A stretch of DNA of 64,000 bases. Source: Kitasatospora papulosa (GTDB taxonomy: Bacteria; Actinomycetota; Actinomycetes; Streptomycetales; Streptomycetaceae). Under the pieces are notes generated by a model. The model was not told the origin of the DNA, did not search any database, and worked only from the letters and a program-made list of their open reading frames with translations. Positions 1 through 8,759 of the stretch are shown in pieces (position 1 is the stretch's first letter; every line of letters begins with the position of its first letter). Position numbers and translations under genes: made by a program. The DNA lies in assembly GCF_000717245.1 (NCBI RefSeq), contig NZ_JNYQ01000017.1, forward strand, positions 1 through 64,000, given 5' to 3'.

Positions 1-3
1 TGA

Positions 4-138
4 CCACAGTTCAACAGCGGCGCGGCCGGAACCCGGCGCGCCGCTGACGAGCCCACCTGCTCCGCCGACGGCGACCACTTCCTGTCCCTCACCAGCATCA
101 CCTGCACCCGCATCTGCCACCGCAGACTCGCCACATGA
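4..138 (+). pseudogene. C-terminal remnant of an IS5-family transposase
   Basis: Frame 1 is open from base 4 to the TGA at 136-138. Its last residues (FLSLTSITCTRICHRRLAT) match the usual IS5-family transposase end, where a helix of the form FLAxxxxAAxxICYKRLAK closes the protein. The DNA at the stop (CTCGCCACATGAGATGG) resembles the right end of the IS5 element at 2272-2292, so the two are probably related. Only the tail is visible because the window starts here. Family level is inferred from the C-terminal pattern alone. Confidence 0.55.
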
Positions 139-422
139 GATGGATTCTTGGGTGGCCCTGGCCGGGCTTCAACGCGTGGCCGAACGTCCTGCGGCCGTGA
201 ATGGTCTGCTCTGCGTACGACCGACCCTGTCCCTGGACCACCGGGCTGCCAACGGTGCCACTGGAGCGCGATTCCTGCCTCGACCGACTCCTGCAACGAC
301 CGGAGGAGGGAGCCTGAACTTTGTGATTCGGGGCCGAAGGGGGCCCCACGAGGGCCATTCGGCCTGCGTCTCTCTTGCAGAAAGGGGCCAGACTGGGAGT
401 GGACACCGATCAGGAGGCCCCC

Positions 423-881
423 ATGAGCACTCCTCTCAACCCGCGGCTCACCGCAGCTCTCTCCGTCGAGCAGCGAGAACGGCTGCTGCAGTACGCACGT
501 CGCGTGGACTTTCCTGAAGAGACCCGACTGTTCAAGGAAGGCGGATACGCCGACCGGTTCTGGATCATCCGAACCGGGACAGTCACTCTGGACGTCGAGG
601 TGCCCGGCAAGCAGCCTGCGGTCGTCGACAGCGTCAATGCAGGTGAACTGCTCGGCTGGTCATGGCTTTTCGAGCCCTACCAGTGGCATTTCGGGGCCGA
701 GACGATGACGCGGGTACGAGCACACGAGTTCGACGCGGCAACCGTCCGCATGCTGATGGACGCCGATCCTAGCTTCGGCTTCGCCTTGGACCACTTCGTC
801 GGACAGATGCTCGCTCACCGTCTCTTCTCCGCGCGCGTGCGGCTCCTGGATCTGTACGCACCACACGGAAGCGGCATGTAG
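423..881 (+). CDS. Cyclic nucleotide-binding domain protein (Crp-like sensor domain, no HTH)
   Basis: A 152-residue protein formed by one cNMP-binding fold. Its N-terminus (LSVEQRERLLQYARRVDF) is the usual entry helix, followed by the beta-roll segments FKEGGYADRFWIIRTGTV and the GELLGWSWLF turn in place of the phosphate-binding cassette. The canonical RTA arginine motif is not evident, so nucleotide binding is uncertain. It ends without a DNA-binding helix-turn-helix, unlike full-length Crp/Fnr regulators of about 220 residues. I chose the ATG at 423 because an AGGAGG Shine-Dalgarno sits just before it. Such stand-alone proteins accompany Hsp20, CBS and PEP-synthase genes in actinobacterial hypoxia/dormancy clusters, which fits the genes at 2.7-6.9 kb beyond the IS element. 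The IS left end begins 8 bases after the stop. Confidence 0.8.
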   Translation: MSTPLNPRLTAALSVEQRERLLQYARRVDFPEETRLFKEGGYADRFWIIRTGTVTLDVEVPGKQPAVVDSVNAGELLGWSWLFEPYQWHFGAETMTRVRAHEFDAATVRMLMDADPSFGFALDHFVGQMLAHRLFSARVRLLDLYAPHGSGM

Positions 882-888
882 ATTCTAA

Positions 889-909
889 GGCGTCATCTCA
901 TGTGGTGAG
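889..909. repeat. Left terminal inverted repeat of the IS5 element
   Basis: Exact reverse complement of 2272-2292. The inner nine bases correspond to the complement of the last codons of the transposase. TAA at 886-888 matches TAA at 2293-2295. Confidence 0.8.
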
Positions 910-933
910 GGCGCGGCATCAGGGCTCGCCCAG

Positions 934-1374
934 CTACTCCGCGACGCTCGCAATGAACGTGTGGATTTCGGCGGTGAGGTTGCGCATGTCCTCCCCTGCC
1001 GCGTGGACCGTGTTGGTCTCGAACTGCCATTCCTCGGAGGGCGCCCTGTCGCGGATGCCCCAGGTCAGTTGGACGTGGCCCCCAGGGTGGTGTTCCGCTG
1101 AGATGGTCAGGTCGTAGCAGAGGGAGTGCCACGTGCGCACTCCTTCCCAGCCCCGGAAGTCTTCGGCAAGTGATGCGAGGAAGGTGTCGAGTCCGTCGCC
1201 GTCCCAGGTCTCCACCGAGGTCTCGACGTTCCCCCAGGGCCCGTGGGCCCTGACTAGGAAGTCGAGCGTTGGTTCGTCTTCATACCGTCGGGCCGGGTCC
1301 GAGAGCAGTAGGCGTGCGGGCCCGGAATCTCCCACCTGAACCATAGGGCGGCCGGAATCGTCGTAGTCGATCAC
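934..1374 (-). CDS. DUF6228-like protein, IS passenger
   Basis: A 146-residue acidic soluble protein with no signal peptide or membrane segment. The pattern (an N-terminal V..GDSGPARLLLS, a central WDGDGLDTFLASLAEDFRGWEG and a late LTWGIRDR) resembles the Streptomyces DUF6228 family, whose function is unknown. The start is the GTG at 1372-1374; no strong ribosome-binding site is visible, so the start is the least certain point. It is transcribed away from the transposase and lies wholly inside the inverted repeats of the IS5 element, so it would move with it. Some families of this size and architecture act as immunity proteins, but nothing here shows a partner toxin. Family assignment is from pattern recognition only. 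Confidence 0.6.
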   Translation of the reverse strand: MIDYDDSGRPMVQVGDSGPARLLLSDPARRYEDEPTLDFLVRAHGPWGNVETSVETWDGDGLDTFLASLAEDFRGWEGVRTWHSLCYDLTISAEHHPGGHVQLTWGIRDRAPSEEWQFETNTVHAAGEDMRNLTAEIHTFIASVAE

Positions 1375-1465
1375 GCGATCAGGTTAGAAGACCGGGCTGG
1401 GCAGCCGTCGCACTCTCGGGAAGACCGACATCGGGCGTAGCCACTTTGAGGCATGATCACCAGCC

Positions 1466-2283
1466 ATGGCTATGGATCTTGAGCGCGAACTCGTTCCTGA
1501 CGGGTTGTGGGAGATTGTGGCGCCGCTGATACCACCGTTCAAACCGCGTCGGCAGGGCGGTGGAACGGCTCCGGTGGCGGACCGCACGGTGTTCTGCGCA
1601 ATCGTGTATGCGCTGACCACCTCATGTGCTTGGCGTCGCTTGCCGCCCAGCTTCGGCGTGAGCCCGGCTACTGTGCACCGCCGATTTGCTGCCTGGACAA
1701 GAGCCGGCTTGTGGCGGCGTCTCCACAACGAAGTCCTTGACCGGCTGGGTGCCGCAGGGGCGATCGACTGGTCCGCTGCCCTGGTTGATTCTGCCTCGGT
1801 CCGGGCGAAAAGGGGGGCCAGCTCGTAGGTCCGAATCCGGTCGACCGGGGCAAACCCGGCGCCAAGCTCCACATCCTGACTGACGCCCAGGACCTGCCGC
1901 TGGTTACTGCGGTTTCTGCTGCGAACATCCACGACAGTCTTGCCCTCAAGCCTCTGGTCATGGCTGTCCCCGCTGTGCGGTCGCGGCGCGGGCCTAGACG
2001 TCGCAGACCTTCCAAACTCCGCGCAGACAAAGGATACGACTACCCGGAGATCCGCCACTGGCTGCGGAACCGGAGCATCACACCCAAGATCGCGCGACGT
2101 GGCATCGAGTCGAGCGAACGCCTCGGCCGTTACCGCTGGAAGCTCGAACGCAGCATCTTTTGGCTGTTCAACTACCGGCGCCTGACCATCCGCTACGAAC
2201 GCAAGAGCCGCCACTTCGCCGCGTTCCTCAGCCTCGCCGCCACCCTGATCTGCTACAAGCGGCTCGCCAAACTCACCACATGA
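1466..2283 (+). CDS. IS5-family DDE transposase, two frames joined by a -1 shift
   Basis: The first frame (1466-1828) encodes the N-terminal DUF4096-like part (LVPDGLWEIVAPLIPP, CAWRRLPPSFGVSPATVHRRF) and the first catalytic Asp (ALVDSASVRAKRG). It ends in TAG at 1826-1828. The second frame, shifted by -1, carries GPNPVDRGKPGAKLHIL, the second Asp region (LRADKGYDYPEI) and the C-terminal Glu helix (RWKLERSIFWLFNYRRL). The overlap holds AAAAGGGGGG at 1808-1817, the A/G-rich slippery sequence known from the frameshifting subgroup of IS5. A -1 slip there gives a continuous protein of about 272 residues, so the element may be active rather than broken. Confidence 0.85.
1808..1817 (+). promoter_or_regulatory. 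Slippery A4G6 frameshift site of the IS5 transposase
   Basis: The run A4G6 lies 11 bases before the stop of the upstream frame, and the downstream frame is exactly -1. Known frameshifting IS5 members use the same kind of A-rich/G-rich run, through ribosomal or transcriptional slippage. Use of the site here is inferred. Confidence 0.65.
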
Positions 2284-2292
2284 GATGACGCC
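2272..2292. repeat. Right terminal inverted repeat of the IS5 element
   Basis: Exact reverse complement of 889-909. It overlaps the end and stop codon of the transposase gene (TGA at 2281-2283), and is followed by TAA. Confidence 0.8.
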
Positions 2293-2295
2293 TAA

Positions 2296-2750
2296 GCGCT
2301 CCGGGAGAGCGTGATAGCCCGCCTTGACGTCTGACTCCATTCACTGCTCGGTCCGGTGTTTTCGGGTCCTTTCTTCGACAGTGACACTGGTGGCGCTCGG
2401 CCGGCGTGATCCGAAAGGCTCGGATCCGGTCCCAGAGGTGCCCAGCGGACCAGGTTCAACGCAAGCCAGCGGGCGCCAGCGCGAACTCAATCCAGGTGGT
2501 GCAGCCCGCGAGCCAGCCATCACAGCGGAAAAGGTGCAGGAACAATGTTGGCGGGGCCCGAGCCCCCCGGCGCCTGCGGCAGTTGCCGCTAACCGAGAGC
2601 ACCGTCCGCGTGAGGTCGGCTGTGCCGCCTGGGCCCGACGGGACCGCCGATGATCGGCCCAGACCGTCAGTGCGTTTCTCTGACGCCGGAGCTATCTGGA
2701 TTCGCTCATACCGCCGACGCGAGGCACCGCGCCTCCGTACCGGATCGCTT
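2296..2750. other. Intergenic stretch without a recognisable gene
   Basis: About 450 bases between the IS right end and the Hsp20 stop. Open frames exist but have no family pattern, no ribosome-binding site and poor codon usage. Nothing else is seen in it. Confidence 0.5.
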
Positions 2751-3209
2751 CTACGACGCCTCTCCCCCGGCCTTGGTGTCGACTCGCTTCACCGGTATTT
2801 TCCGTTCGGTCGGCAGGGTTTCTTCGGGCATCGGGATGCGGATGTTGAGGACACCGTCCGCATATGCGGCGTCGACGTCATCGACCGGGATCGCGCCCGG
2901 GAGGCGCACTGTCCGGCGGAACGATCCGTAGCGGAACTCCGAATGTTCCTTGTCCTCGGTGCTCTCGCTGTGCTCTGCGCTGACTGTGATGAGGTCGCCG
3001 TCGACCGTGATGCTGATGTCCTTGTCCGGGTCCATGCCAGGCAGTTCTGCCTTCAGGACGTACTCACCTTCTCCGCTGGTCATCTCGACCGGGATGGAAT
3101 GGGCGGCGAATCCAGGCCGCCAGCCTGGAAGTCCCGGGAAATCCCGGTTAAACCAGTCATTGAAGTCAGGAAAACGCCCGTGCCTACGTGCCAACTTATC
3201 TCCGGTCAT
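2751..3209 (-). CDS. Hsp20/alpha-crystallin small heat-shock protein
   Basis: 152 residues. A short N-terminal arm rich in Phe and Trp (FPDFNDWFNRDFPGLPGW) precedes the alpha-crystallin domain (about residues 40-135) with the hallmark segments YVLKAELPGMDPDKDISI, FRYGSFRRTVRLP and the A..GVLNI.IP strand that mediates dimer exchange. ATP-independent holdase in the cytoplasm. It lies 38 bases downstream of the PEP-synthase stop on the same strand, so the two are probably co-transcribed. That pairing is typical of the hypoxia/dormancy (DevR/OsdR-type) clusters of actinobacteria. A second, different Hsp20 is at 47870-48301. Confidence 0.92.
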   Translation of the reverse strand: MTGDKLARRHGRFPDFNDWFNRDFPGLPGWRPGFAAHSIPVEMTSGEGEYVLKAELPGMDPDKDISITVDGDLITVSAEHSESTEDKEHSEFRYGSFRRTVRLPGAIPVDDVDAAYADGVLNIRIPMPEETLPTERKIPVKRVDTKAGGEAS

Positions 3210-3247
3210 TGCGTGCTCCTCGGGTGTGTTTCGGCGTACGCCACGTG

Positions 3248-5594
3248 CTATTTGACCGTGGCGAAGCTGTCAGGGGCCACCGAGATCGAGTCAACTCCGG
3301 CGGCCACCAGGAACTCGGTGAAGGCGGGATCGTCGCTGGGGCGTTGGCCACAAAGGCCTACGGTGCGTCCGACCGAGTGGGCGCGAGTGACCAGCGTGCC
3401 GATGCTGCGAGTGACGGCCGGGTCGGCCTCATCGAAGATGCGGGCAAGGACCTCGGAGTCGCGGTCGATGCCGAGGGTCAGCTGGGTCAGGTCGTTACTG
3501 CCGATCGAAAAACCGTCGAAGCGCTCCGCGAAGTCCTGGGCGAGGATGATGTTGGCCGGAATCTCGGCCATGACGTAGACCTGCAGGCCCTTCCGGCCGC
3601 GTACGAGCCCCTCCTCCATCATCGTGTCGAGGACACGGTCCGCCTCGCCGAGAGTGCGGCAAAAGGGAATCATGACGACGACATTGGTCAGTCCCATCGT
3701 CTCGCGCACCCGGCGCAGCGCCCGGCATTCGAGAGCGAAGCCCTCGCGATAGCCCTGGTCGTAGTAACGGCTTGCTCCGCGCCAGCCGATCATCGGGTTT
3801 GCCTCGTCAGGCTCGAAGGGCCGGCCTCCGAGCAGTTTCGCGTACTCGTTGGTCTTGAAGTCGCTCGTCCGCACGACGACGGGTGCGGGCCAGCGTGAGG
3901 CCGCGATCCGGGCGATGCCGTGGGACAGCCGGTCGACGAAGTAGGAGCCCTGGTCGGGGTAACCCTCAGTGAGCCGCTCGATCAGGTGCCTGTCGTGGGA
4001 GTCCAGCCGTTCCGGGTGGAGCAGCGCCATCGGGTGGACCTTGATCTGGTGGGCGACGATGAACTCCATTCTGGCAAGCCCGACTCCGTCTGCAGGGAGC
4101 CTCCACCACCGGAAGGCGGCGGAAGGGTCGGCCAGATTGAGCATGACGTGGGTGCGAGTGGTGGGCAGGCGCTCGAGGTCCTCCTCAGACTCCTCGTACG
4201 GGAGCAGTCCGCCGTAGACATGTCCGTGTTCTCCCTCGGCGCAGGACACTGTCACCTCTCGCACGTCACGCAAGACGTGGGTGGCGTCGCCTGCGCCGAC
4301 GACAGCGGGCACACCGAGTTCACGGCTAACGATCGCGGCGTGAGAGGTACGCCCGCCATGGTCGGTGACGATCGCGGAGGCCCGCTTCATCACTGGCTCC
4401 CAGTCGGGGTCGGTGATTCCCGTGACGAGGACGCCGCCGGAGGGGAAGCGGTCCAGATCGACCGGGTGCTCAAGAGCGACGACGAGGCCGCGGTCAATGG
4501 CCTCGCCGACCGCAGTGCCGTCGACGAGCGGTGCGCCGGGCGCGGTGGTGAGGCGGCAACGGCGGAGCGTGGCCGTATGGCGGCGGGACTGTACGGTCTC
4601 GGGTCGCGCTTGGAGGATCCAGAGCTCGCCTGTAAGGCCGTCCTTGGCCCACTCGAGGTCCATGGGGCAGCCGTAGTGCTTCTCCACGGCGGCCGCCCAG
4701 CCGGCGAGGGTCCGAATTTCGGCGTCGTTCAGTACTCGTTGGCTTCGCTCGGTTTCGGGCGTGCCCTCCGTTCGGGTCAGTCCGGTACTGGCATAGACGG
4801 TCTTGATGCGCTTGCTTCCGATCCGGACGCCGATCACGGGATCGAGGGCAGGGTCCTTCATGCTCGGCTTGAAGACGGTGTACTCGTCCGGGTCCACGCG
4901 GCCCGCTCACGACTGTCTCGCCCAGGCCCCAGGCGGCGCTCACCACGATCACTTCGGGGAAGCCGCTCTCAGGGTCCAGGGTGAAGATCACTCCGGCGCC
5001 TGCGAGGTCGGCGCGGACCATGAGCTGGACACCGATGGACAGGGCGACTGTGAGGTGGTCGAAGCCCATACGTTGCCGATAATCAATGGCGCGATCGGTG
5101 AAGAGAGACGCGAAACAGCGTCGGCACGCATCAAGAAGTTGGCCGGGTCCACGGACGTTCAGATACGTCTCCTGCTGGCCGGCGAAGCTCGCCTCGGGAA
5201 GGTCTTCGGCCGTGGCGCTACTACGCACGGCCACCTCGGGATTCTCGCGATCACAGGCGCGCCCGAGCTCCTCGTACGCGGAGACGATCTCGGCCTCAAG
5301 CGCGTCGGGCAACGACTCCGCAAGCATCAGCGACCGAATTGATGCGCCGACCTCGTCAAGTGGAGCGCCTCGGTGGAGCCTCCCGATCTGTTCTTCGATC
5401 CGTCCGCGCAGCCCGTGGGCAGTGAGCATCTCGCCGTACGCCTCCGCCGTCGTTGCGAACCCGGCAGGTACGCGCACTCCAGCGGCGCCGAGCTTTGCGG
5501 TCATCTCGCCCAGGGAGGCGTTCTTGCCACCCACGCGGCCCAGGTCCTGCCGGCCGAGTTCAGCGAACGGTACGACGCGTAGAAGCGGTGGCAT
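3248..5594 (-). pseudogene. ppsA: Phosphoenolpyruvate synthase, single frameshift
   Basis: Full-length PEP synthase (about 781 residues) if one base is removed. The N-terminal PPDK nucleotide-binding domain starts MPPLLRVVPFAELGRQDLG and includes EVAVRSSATAEDLPEASFAG. It runs to GLGETVVSG near 4910, where an extra C in the GGGCCGCG run shifts the frame. The protein resumes as RVDPDEYTVFKPS and continues through the phospho-histidine domain (DHGGRTSHAAIVSRELG) to the PEP/pyruvate barrel (SIGSNDLTQLTLGIDRD, GLCGQRPSD with the catalytic Cys). The enzyme converts pyruvate, ATP and water to PEP, AMP and phosphate. The start at 5594 has GGAGACCTCC upstream. All catalytic motifs are intact, so a sequencing error is as likely as a true null allele. 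Confidence 0.9.
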
Positions 5595-6263
5595 GGAGGT
5601 CTCCGGAGCTCGCGGCTAAGGGGTCGATGGGGCATCGGTCGTCCAGAATGCGTGCGCAGATCAAAGGGCACGGGCCGACGACGGCGCTGAGGGCGTGACG
5701 AGACCCTGATGCGCTCCAACGCGGTCACCTCCTCGGGTGCGGAGACGGAGCAGCCTGCGATAACCACTCTCCTCACGGGCGCGTCTCGTCCGTAGTGCCG
5801 AAGGGGGTCGATGGGCGAGTGCCGTATGGGCCGTATGGTCCGTATCGGAGGGTCCCCTGCCAGCTCGTGCGGAGCACCGAGCTGCCCATCGCTCACGGCC
5901 TTGATCGGGGGGCAGATAGTGGCGCAGCAACGGGCAGGGGGAGAGAGGCCCGGCTCGCCCACAGACGCCGAGGAACCCTGGGCGGGGCTGAAGGACGATG
6001 GCCTGGTCGACGTGTAGGAGCGACAATCGCCACGACCGTGCCAAGTACCATCGGCTCGCTACCGCCGGACGCCGACCCTACGTCGTGCGGAGTCGGGAGC
6101 GCCGGTGAATGATCCGGGCAGTGGGCGCACTTCCTGCGTTGCTTCGCAGGTGGCCAGTCGGCCCCAGCGAGAGGCACCACGGCCCTTGCCCCCTACCTGT
6201 CGAGCCATCGGCGGTGGAGGCGGGATCACCCCGGATATTGAAGCATCCTGAAAGCTGCGGCCT
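5595..6263. other. Divergent intergenic region between ppsA and the CBS-BON gene
   Basis: About 670 bases with no gene I recognise. It should hold the divergent promoters of ppsA-hsp20 and the CBS-BON gene. It contains three near-identical 9-base tandem units at 5821-5847. I could not identify a clear DevR/OsdR box. Confidence 0.5.
5821..5847. repeat. Three tandem 9-base repeats upstream of ppsA
   Basis: The unit GCCGTATGG occurs twice without spacing, followed by TCCGTATCG. It lies about 230 bases upstream of the ppsA start. A role as a clustered regulator-binding site is only a guess. Confidence 0.5.
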
Positions 6264-6921
6264 GTGAGGCATAGCACCGTCGCCGACGTCATGACGCGAG
6301 ACGTAGCCACGGCGACCCCTGAAGCGTCCGTCAAGGACGTCGTCTGGAGTCTCCTCTATAACAAGGTTTCGGCTTTGCCTGTCGTGGACCCCCGCCATCG
6401 ACCGGTAGGAATGGTCTCGGAAACCGACCTGCTCCGCAGACGGCCCGGTCTGCCGAATTCGAAAGGTGACAGCAGAGAAGCAATCACAGCAGGCGATTTG
6501 ATGACAACGCCCGTATGGACCGTGAGTGTGCCCGGAATGCAGCCTTGCCACTGCAACTCGAATGATCTCTGAGCACGGAGTCGGTCGGCTGCCCGTGATC
6601 GATGCCAGCGGAATACTGGTCGGGGTCGTAAGCCGCTCCGATCTACTGCGTCCACTGCTGCGTCGGGACGAGGCCATACAGAACGAAGTCGCGCTGGAGG
6701 TGTTGAACCGCAAGTTCCAGGTTGCTGCGGGAAACGTATCAGCCACTGTTCAGGACGGGGTCGTTACGCTTCGCGGCAGCGTCCAGAAAAAATCCAATAT
6801 TGGCGTCATCGTAACTCTCTGCCGACACGTGGAAGGCGTTATCGAGGTCAAGTCCCGTCTTGGTTACAAGGAGGATGATCTCGTGAAGAATTCCAATCCC
6901 GAGCAGAATGAGAAAAAATAG
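6264..6921 (+). pseudogene. CBS-pair plus BON domain protein, single frameshift
   Basis: The first frame starts MRHSTVADVMTRDVATATPE and contains CBS1 (VSALPVVDPRHRPVGMVSE). Near 6540 the frame moves by +1. The second frame begins SLATATRMISEHGVGRLP, then CBS2 (VIDASGILVGVVSRSDLL), and a BON domain of about 65 residues (TVQDGVVTLRGSVQKKS, then a degenerate VEGVIEVKSRLGY). Total about 218 residues, the normal size for this family. CBS pairs bind adenosyl ligands, and BON domains are usually linked to envelope or osmotic stress. Homologues sit with Hsp20 and PEP synthase in Streptomyces stress clusters. The indel may be decay or a sequencing error. Confidence 0.85.
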
Positions 6922-7089
6922 CGGGTTCCGTGCTGCGCAAAAAATGCGAGACCGCGCGGTGTCCGGCCCCCAAGCCTTGCAGAGTTCGCTGAAAGGCGTC
7001 CACCCGGGCGTGCACCGACACACTGCCACTGTGGCCGTACAAGTGACTGTCATCGTCACGGACGGGGGCGGGTCGCGCGGCTCGAGTGG

Positions 7090-8598
7090 TCAGTTTGCGC
7101 GACAGAACGTGTCATCAGTAGGCATCTGGCCCTCGACGAGGTAGCGCGTTGTGGTGTTCAACGCACACGAATTGCGGCCCAGGACGTAGACGCCGTGCCC
7201 GCTGTCATCGACGCTGATCAGCCGGGCGCGGTCGCCGAACTTCTCGCGCAGCATCTTCGCGCCCAGGTGGGGGGTAGACGCGTCCCTGCGGTTTTGCAGG
7301 AGGAGCACGTTGCGGGGGCCTTCAGGATCGACCTCCACGGGCTGTTCGGCGGGGGCGTGCGGCCAGAAGGCGCAGGGTGTGATGTTGGCGGTGGCGGCGC
7401 CGTAGAGCGGATAGCGCTCACGGTCCTTGGCGACGCCCCGCCGGTAGGTGTTGACGTCCTCAGGCCACTCGACGTCGTTGCAGGTGACGGCGAGGAAAAC
7501 GGTCAGAGCGTTGTCGGTCGGCGATACCGGCCCGTCTGTTCCGTCCTGTTGGAAGGCTTTCAGGCTGCGGGCCGCGGGAGCGTCGCCTTCGCGCAGCGTC
7601 TGCCAGGTTTGCGCCAGGGCGGGGTACTGCGTCTGCTTGAAGAGGTGGCCGAATGTAAGGAGCCGGAAGAGGTTGCCGTTGATCCCTGCGACGGGGTTCT
7701 TGTCGAGTGCGCCGGCGATGGTGAAGTAGGAGGTCCGGACCTGGGCGGGGGTGCTGCCCAGGCCGTAGCTGTCGTGGCGGCTGGCGGCCCAGTTCGCGAA
7801 GTCCGGGAAGGTCTGTTCCATGCCGAGCGCGTAACGGCGCATGCCGTCGCGGTCAAGGTGAGTGTCTCCGATGTTGCTGTCGAGCACGACACGGTCGGAG
7901 CGTTCGGGAAACATCGACGCGTAAGCGGCACCGAGTGCTGTCCCGTAGGAGTAGCCCAGGTAGCTGGTTTTCTCCTCACCGAGCGCGTCCCGGATCCGGT
8001 CGAGGTCACGGGCGGTGTTCGCGGTGGTGAAGTGGCGCAGTCGGCCGTCGTCGTTGTCCGCGCACTGCTTGGCCGCCTGCTCAGCGACCTTGGCCTGTGC
8101 AGTGACCGCGGCGTCGTCGACCGCGTAGGGCGGGATGTTTGAGTAGTAGGAGCTGTCCGTGGTGAACCCGCAACTGACCGGTGTGGAGTGACCGATCCCG
8201 CGGGTGTCCATGCCGATCAGGTCATATCGGTCGGTGACGCTGCTGGGCAGGCCTTGGGCCACCAGCAGTGCGGACAGGGCCAGCCCTGACCCGCCGGGGC
8301 CACCCGGGTTGAGCATGAGGACGCCGCGCCTCCTGTCCGGGTTGGCTGCGGCCAGCCGGGAGACGGCGAGGTCGATCTGCTCGCCCTCCGGATGGGTGTA
8401 GTCCAGCGGCACGCGCACGGTGGCACACTGCAGCACGGTGGGAGCGGCTTCCGCCACGACGTCGTCGGGGCATTGGCCCCAGTTCATCTGATGAGTTCTC
8501 GCCTCTTCGGCGGCGGCGGGCACGGCTATCAGCGACGCGCCCAGGCCCAGGGCCGCCGCGAGCGCCAGGCTCTTGGCGAGACTGCCTTGCTGATTCAT
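7090..8598 (-). CDS. Secreted S33-family (TAP/SlpD-like) alpha/beta-hydrolase peptidase
   Basis: 502 residues from the ATG at 8598, preceded by GAGGAG. The N-terminus is a Sec signal peptide (basic LAKS, hydrophobic LALAAALGLGASLIAV, cleavage near PAAAEE). The oxyanion region LMLNPGGPGGSG and the nucleophile elbow LGYSYGTALG are present, and the C-terminal TAP-like domain (about residues 400-500) contains LLLQNRRDASTP with the Asp and VDDSGHGVYV with the catalytic His. Known relatives (Streptomyces tripeptidyl aminopeptidases, SlpD/SlpE) cleave peptides outside the cell. It is divergently transcribed from the MerR gene at 8760, and both promoters carry the same operator. Substrate unknown. 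Confidence 0.9.
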   Translation of the reverse strand: MNQQGSLAKSLALAAALGLGASLIAVPAAAEEARTHQMNWGQCPDDVVAEAAPTVLQCATVRVPLDYTHPEGEQIDLAVSRLAAANPDRRRGVLMLNPGGPGGSGLALSALLVAQGLPSSVTDRYDLIGMDTRGIGHSTPVSCGFTTDSSYYSNIPPYAVDDAAVTAQAKVAEQAAKQCADNDDGRLRHFTTANTARDLDRIRDALGEEKTSYLGYSYGTALGAAYASMFPERSDRVVLDSNIGDTHLDRDGMRRYALGMEQTFPDFANWAASRHDSYGLGSTPAQVRTSYFTIAGALDKNPVAGINGNLFRLLTFGHLFKQTQYPALAQTWQTLREGDAPAARSLKAFQQDGTDGPVSPTDNALTVFLAVTCNDVEWPEDVNTYRRGVAKDRERYPLYGAATANITPCAFWPHAPAEQPVEVDPEGPRNVLLLQNRRDASTPHLGAKMLREKFGDRARLISVDDSGHGVYVLGRNSCALNTTTRYLVEGQMPTDDTFCRAN

Positions 8599-8644
8599 GT
8601 CGAGTCTCCTCATGCCGGTTCGTGGTGGCGGTCGCGACCATCCC

Positions 8645-8722
8645 ACTCTCTGCCCCTGGGGCACGGTCAATGGCTGGCGCGCGGAATTGGCCGGAGTTGA
8701 CCGTGCCCCAGGGGCAGAGAGT
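8645..8722. promoter_or_regulatory. Twin MerR operators in a divergent promoter
   Basis: Two perfect 26-base arms in inverted orientation (8645-8670 and 8697-8722) are separated by 26 bases. Each arm reads outward from TTGACC, a -35 hexamer, into the palindrome TGCCCCAGGGGCA, the layout expected of MerR-regulated promoters. One arm faces the peptidase gene and the other faces the MerR gene, so both promoters are probably controlled alike. Confidence 0.85.
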
Positions 8723-8759
8723 TCAATGACGGCCCGACACGATTCTGTAGAGGGGGCTC

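Larger units (their letters stand above)
889..2292. mobile_element. IS5-family insertion sequence carrying a passenger gene
   Basis: Two perfect 21-base inverted repeats (889-909 and 2272-2292, starting GGCGTCATCTCATGTGGTG) bound a 1404-base segment, and each is flanked by TAA (886-888 and 2293-2295), consistent with a 3-base target duplication. Inside are a transposase on the plus strand (1466-2283) and a DUF6228-type gene on the minus strand (934-1374). IS5-family elements with this kind of transposase are normally about 0.85 kb with the left end close to the transposase start. The extra 0.5 kb is the passenger gene. An alternative is that the left repeat is the right end of a second, inverted and deleted copy. 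Confidence 0.7.

Noticed and set aside
2324..2653. Open frame of about 109 codons downstream of the IS
   Set aside because: No family pattern, no ribosome-binding site and low-complexity Arg/Pro content; judged a chance frame in GC-rich DNA.
7195..8142. Long open frame antisense to the first S33 peptidase
   Set aside because: It is the mirror of a strongly supported coding frame, with Val/Gly-rich content typical of such shadows.
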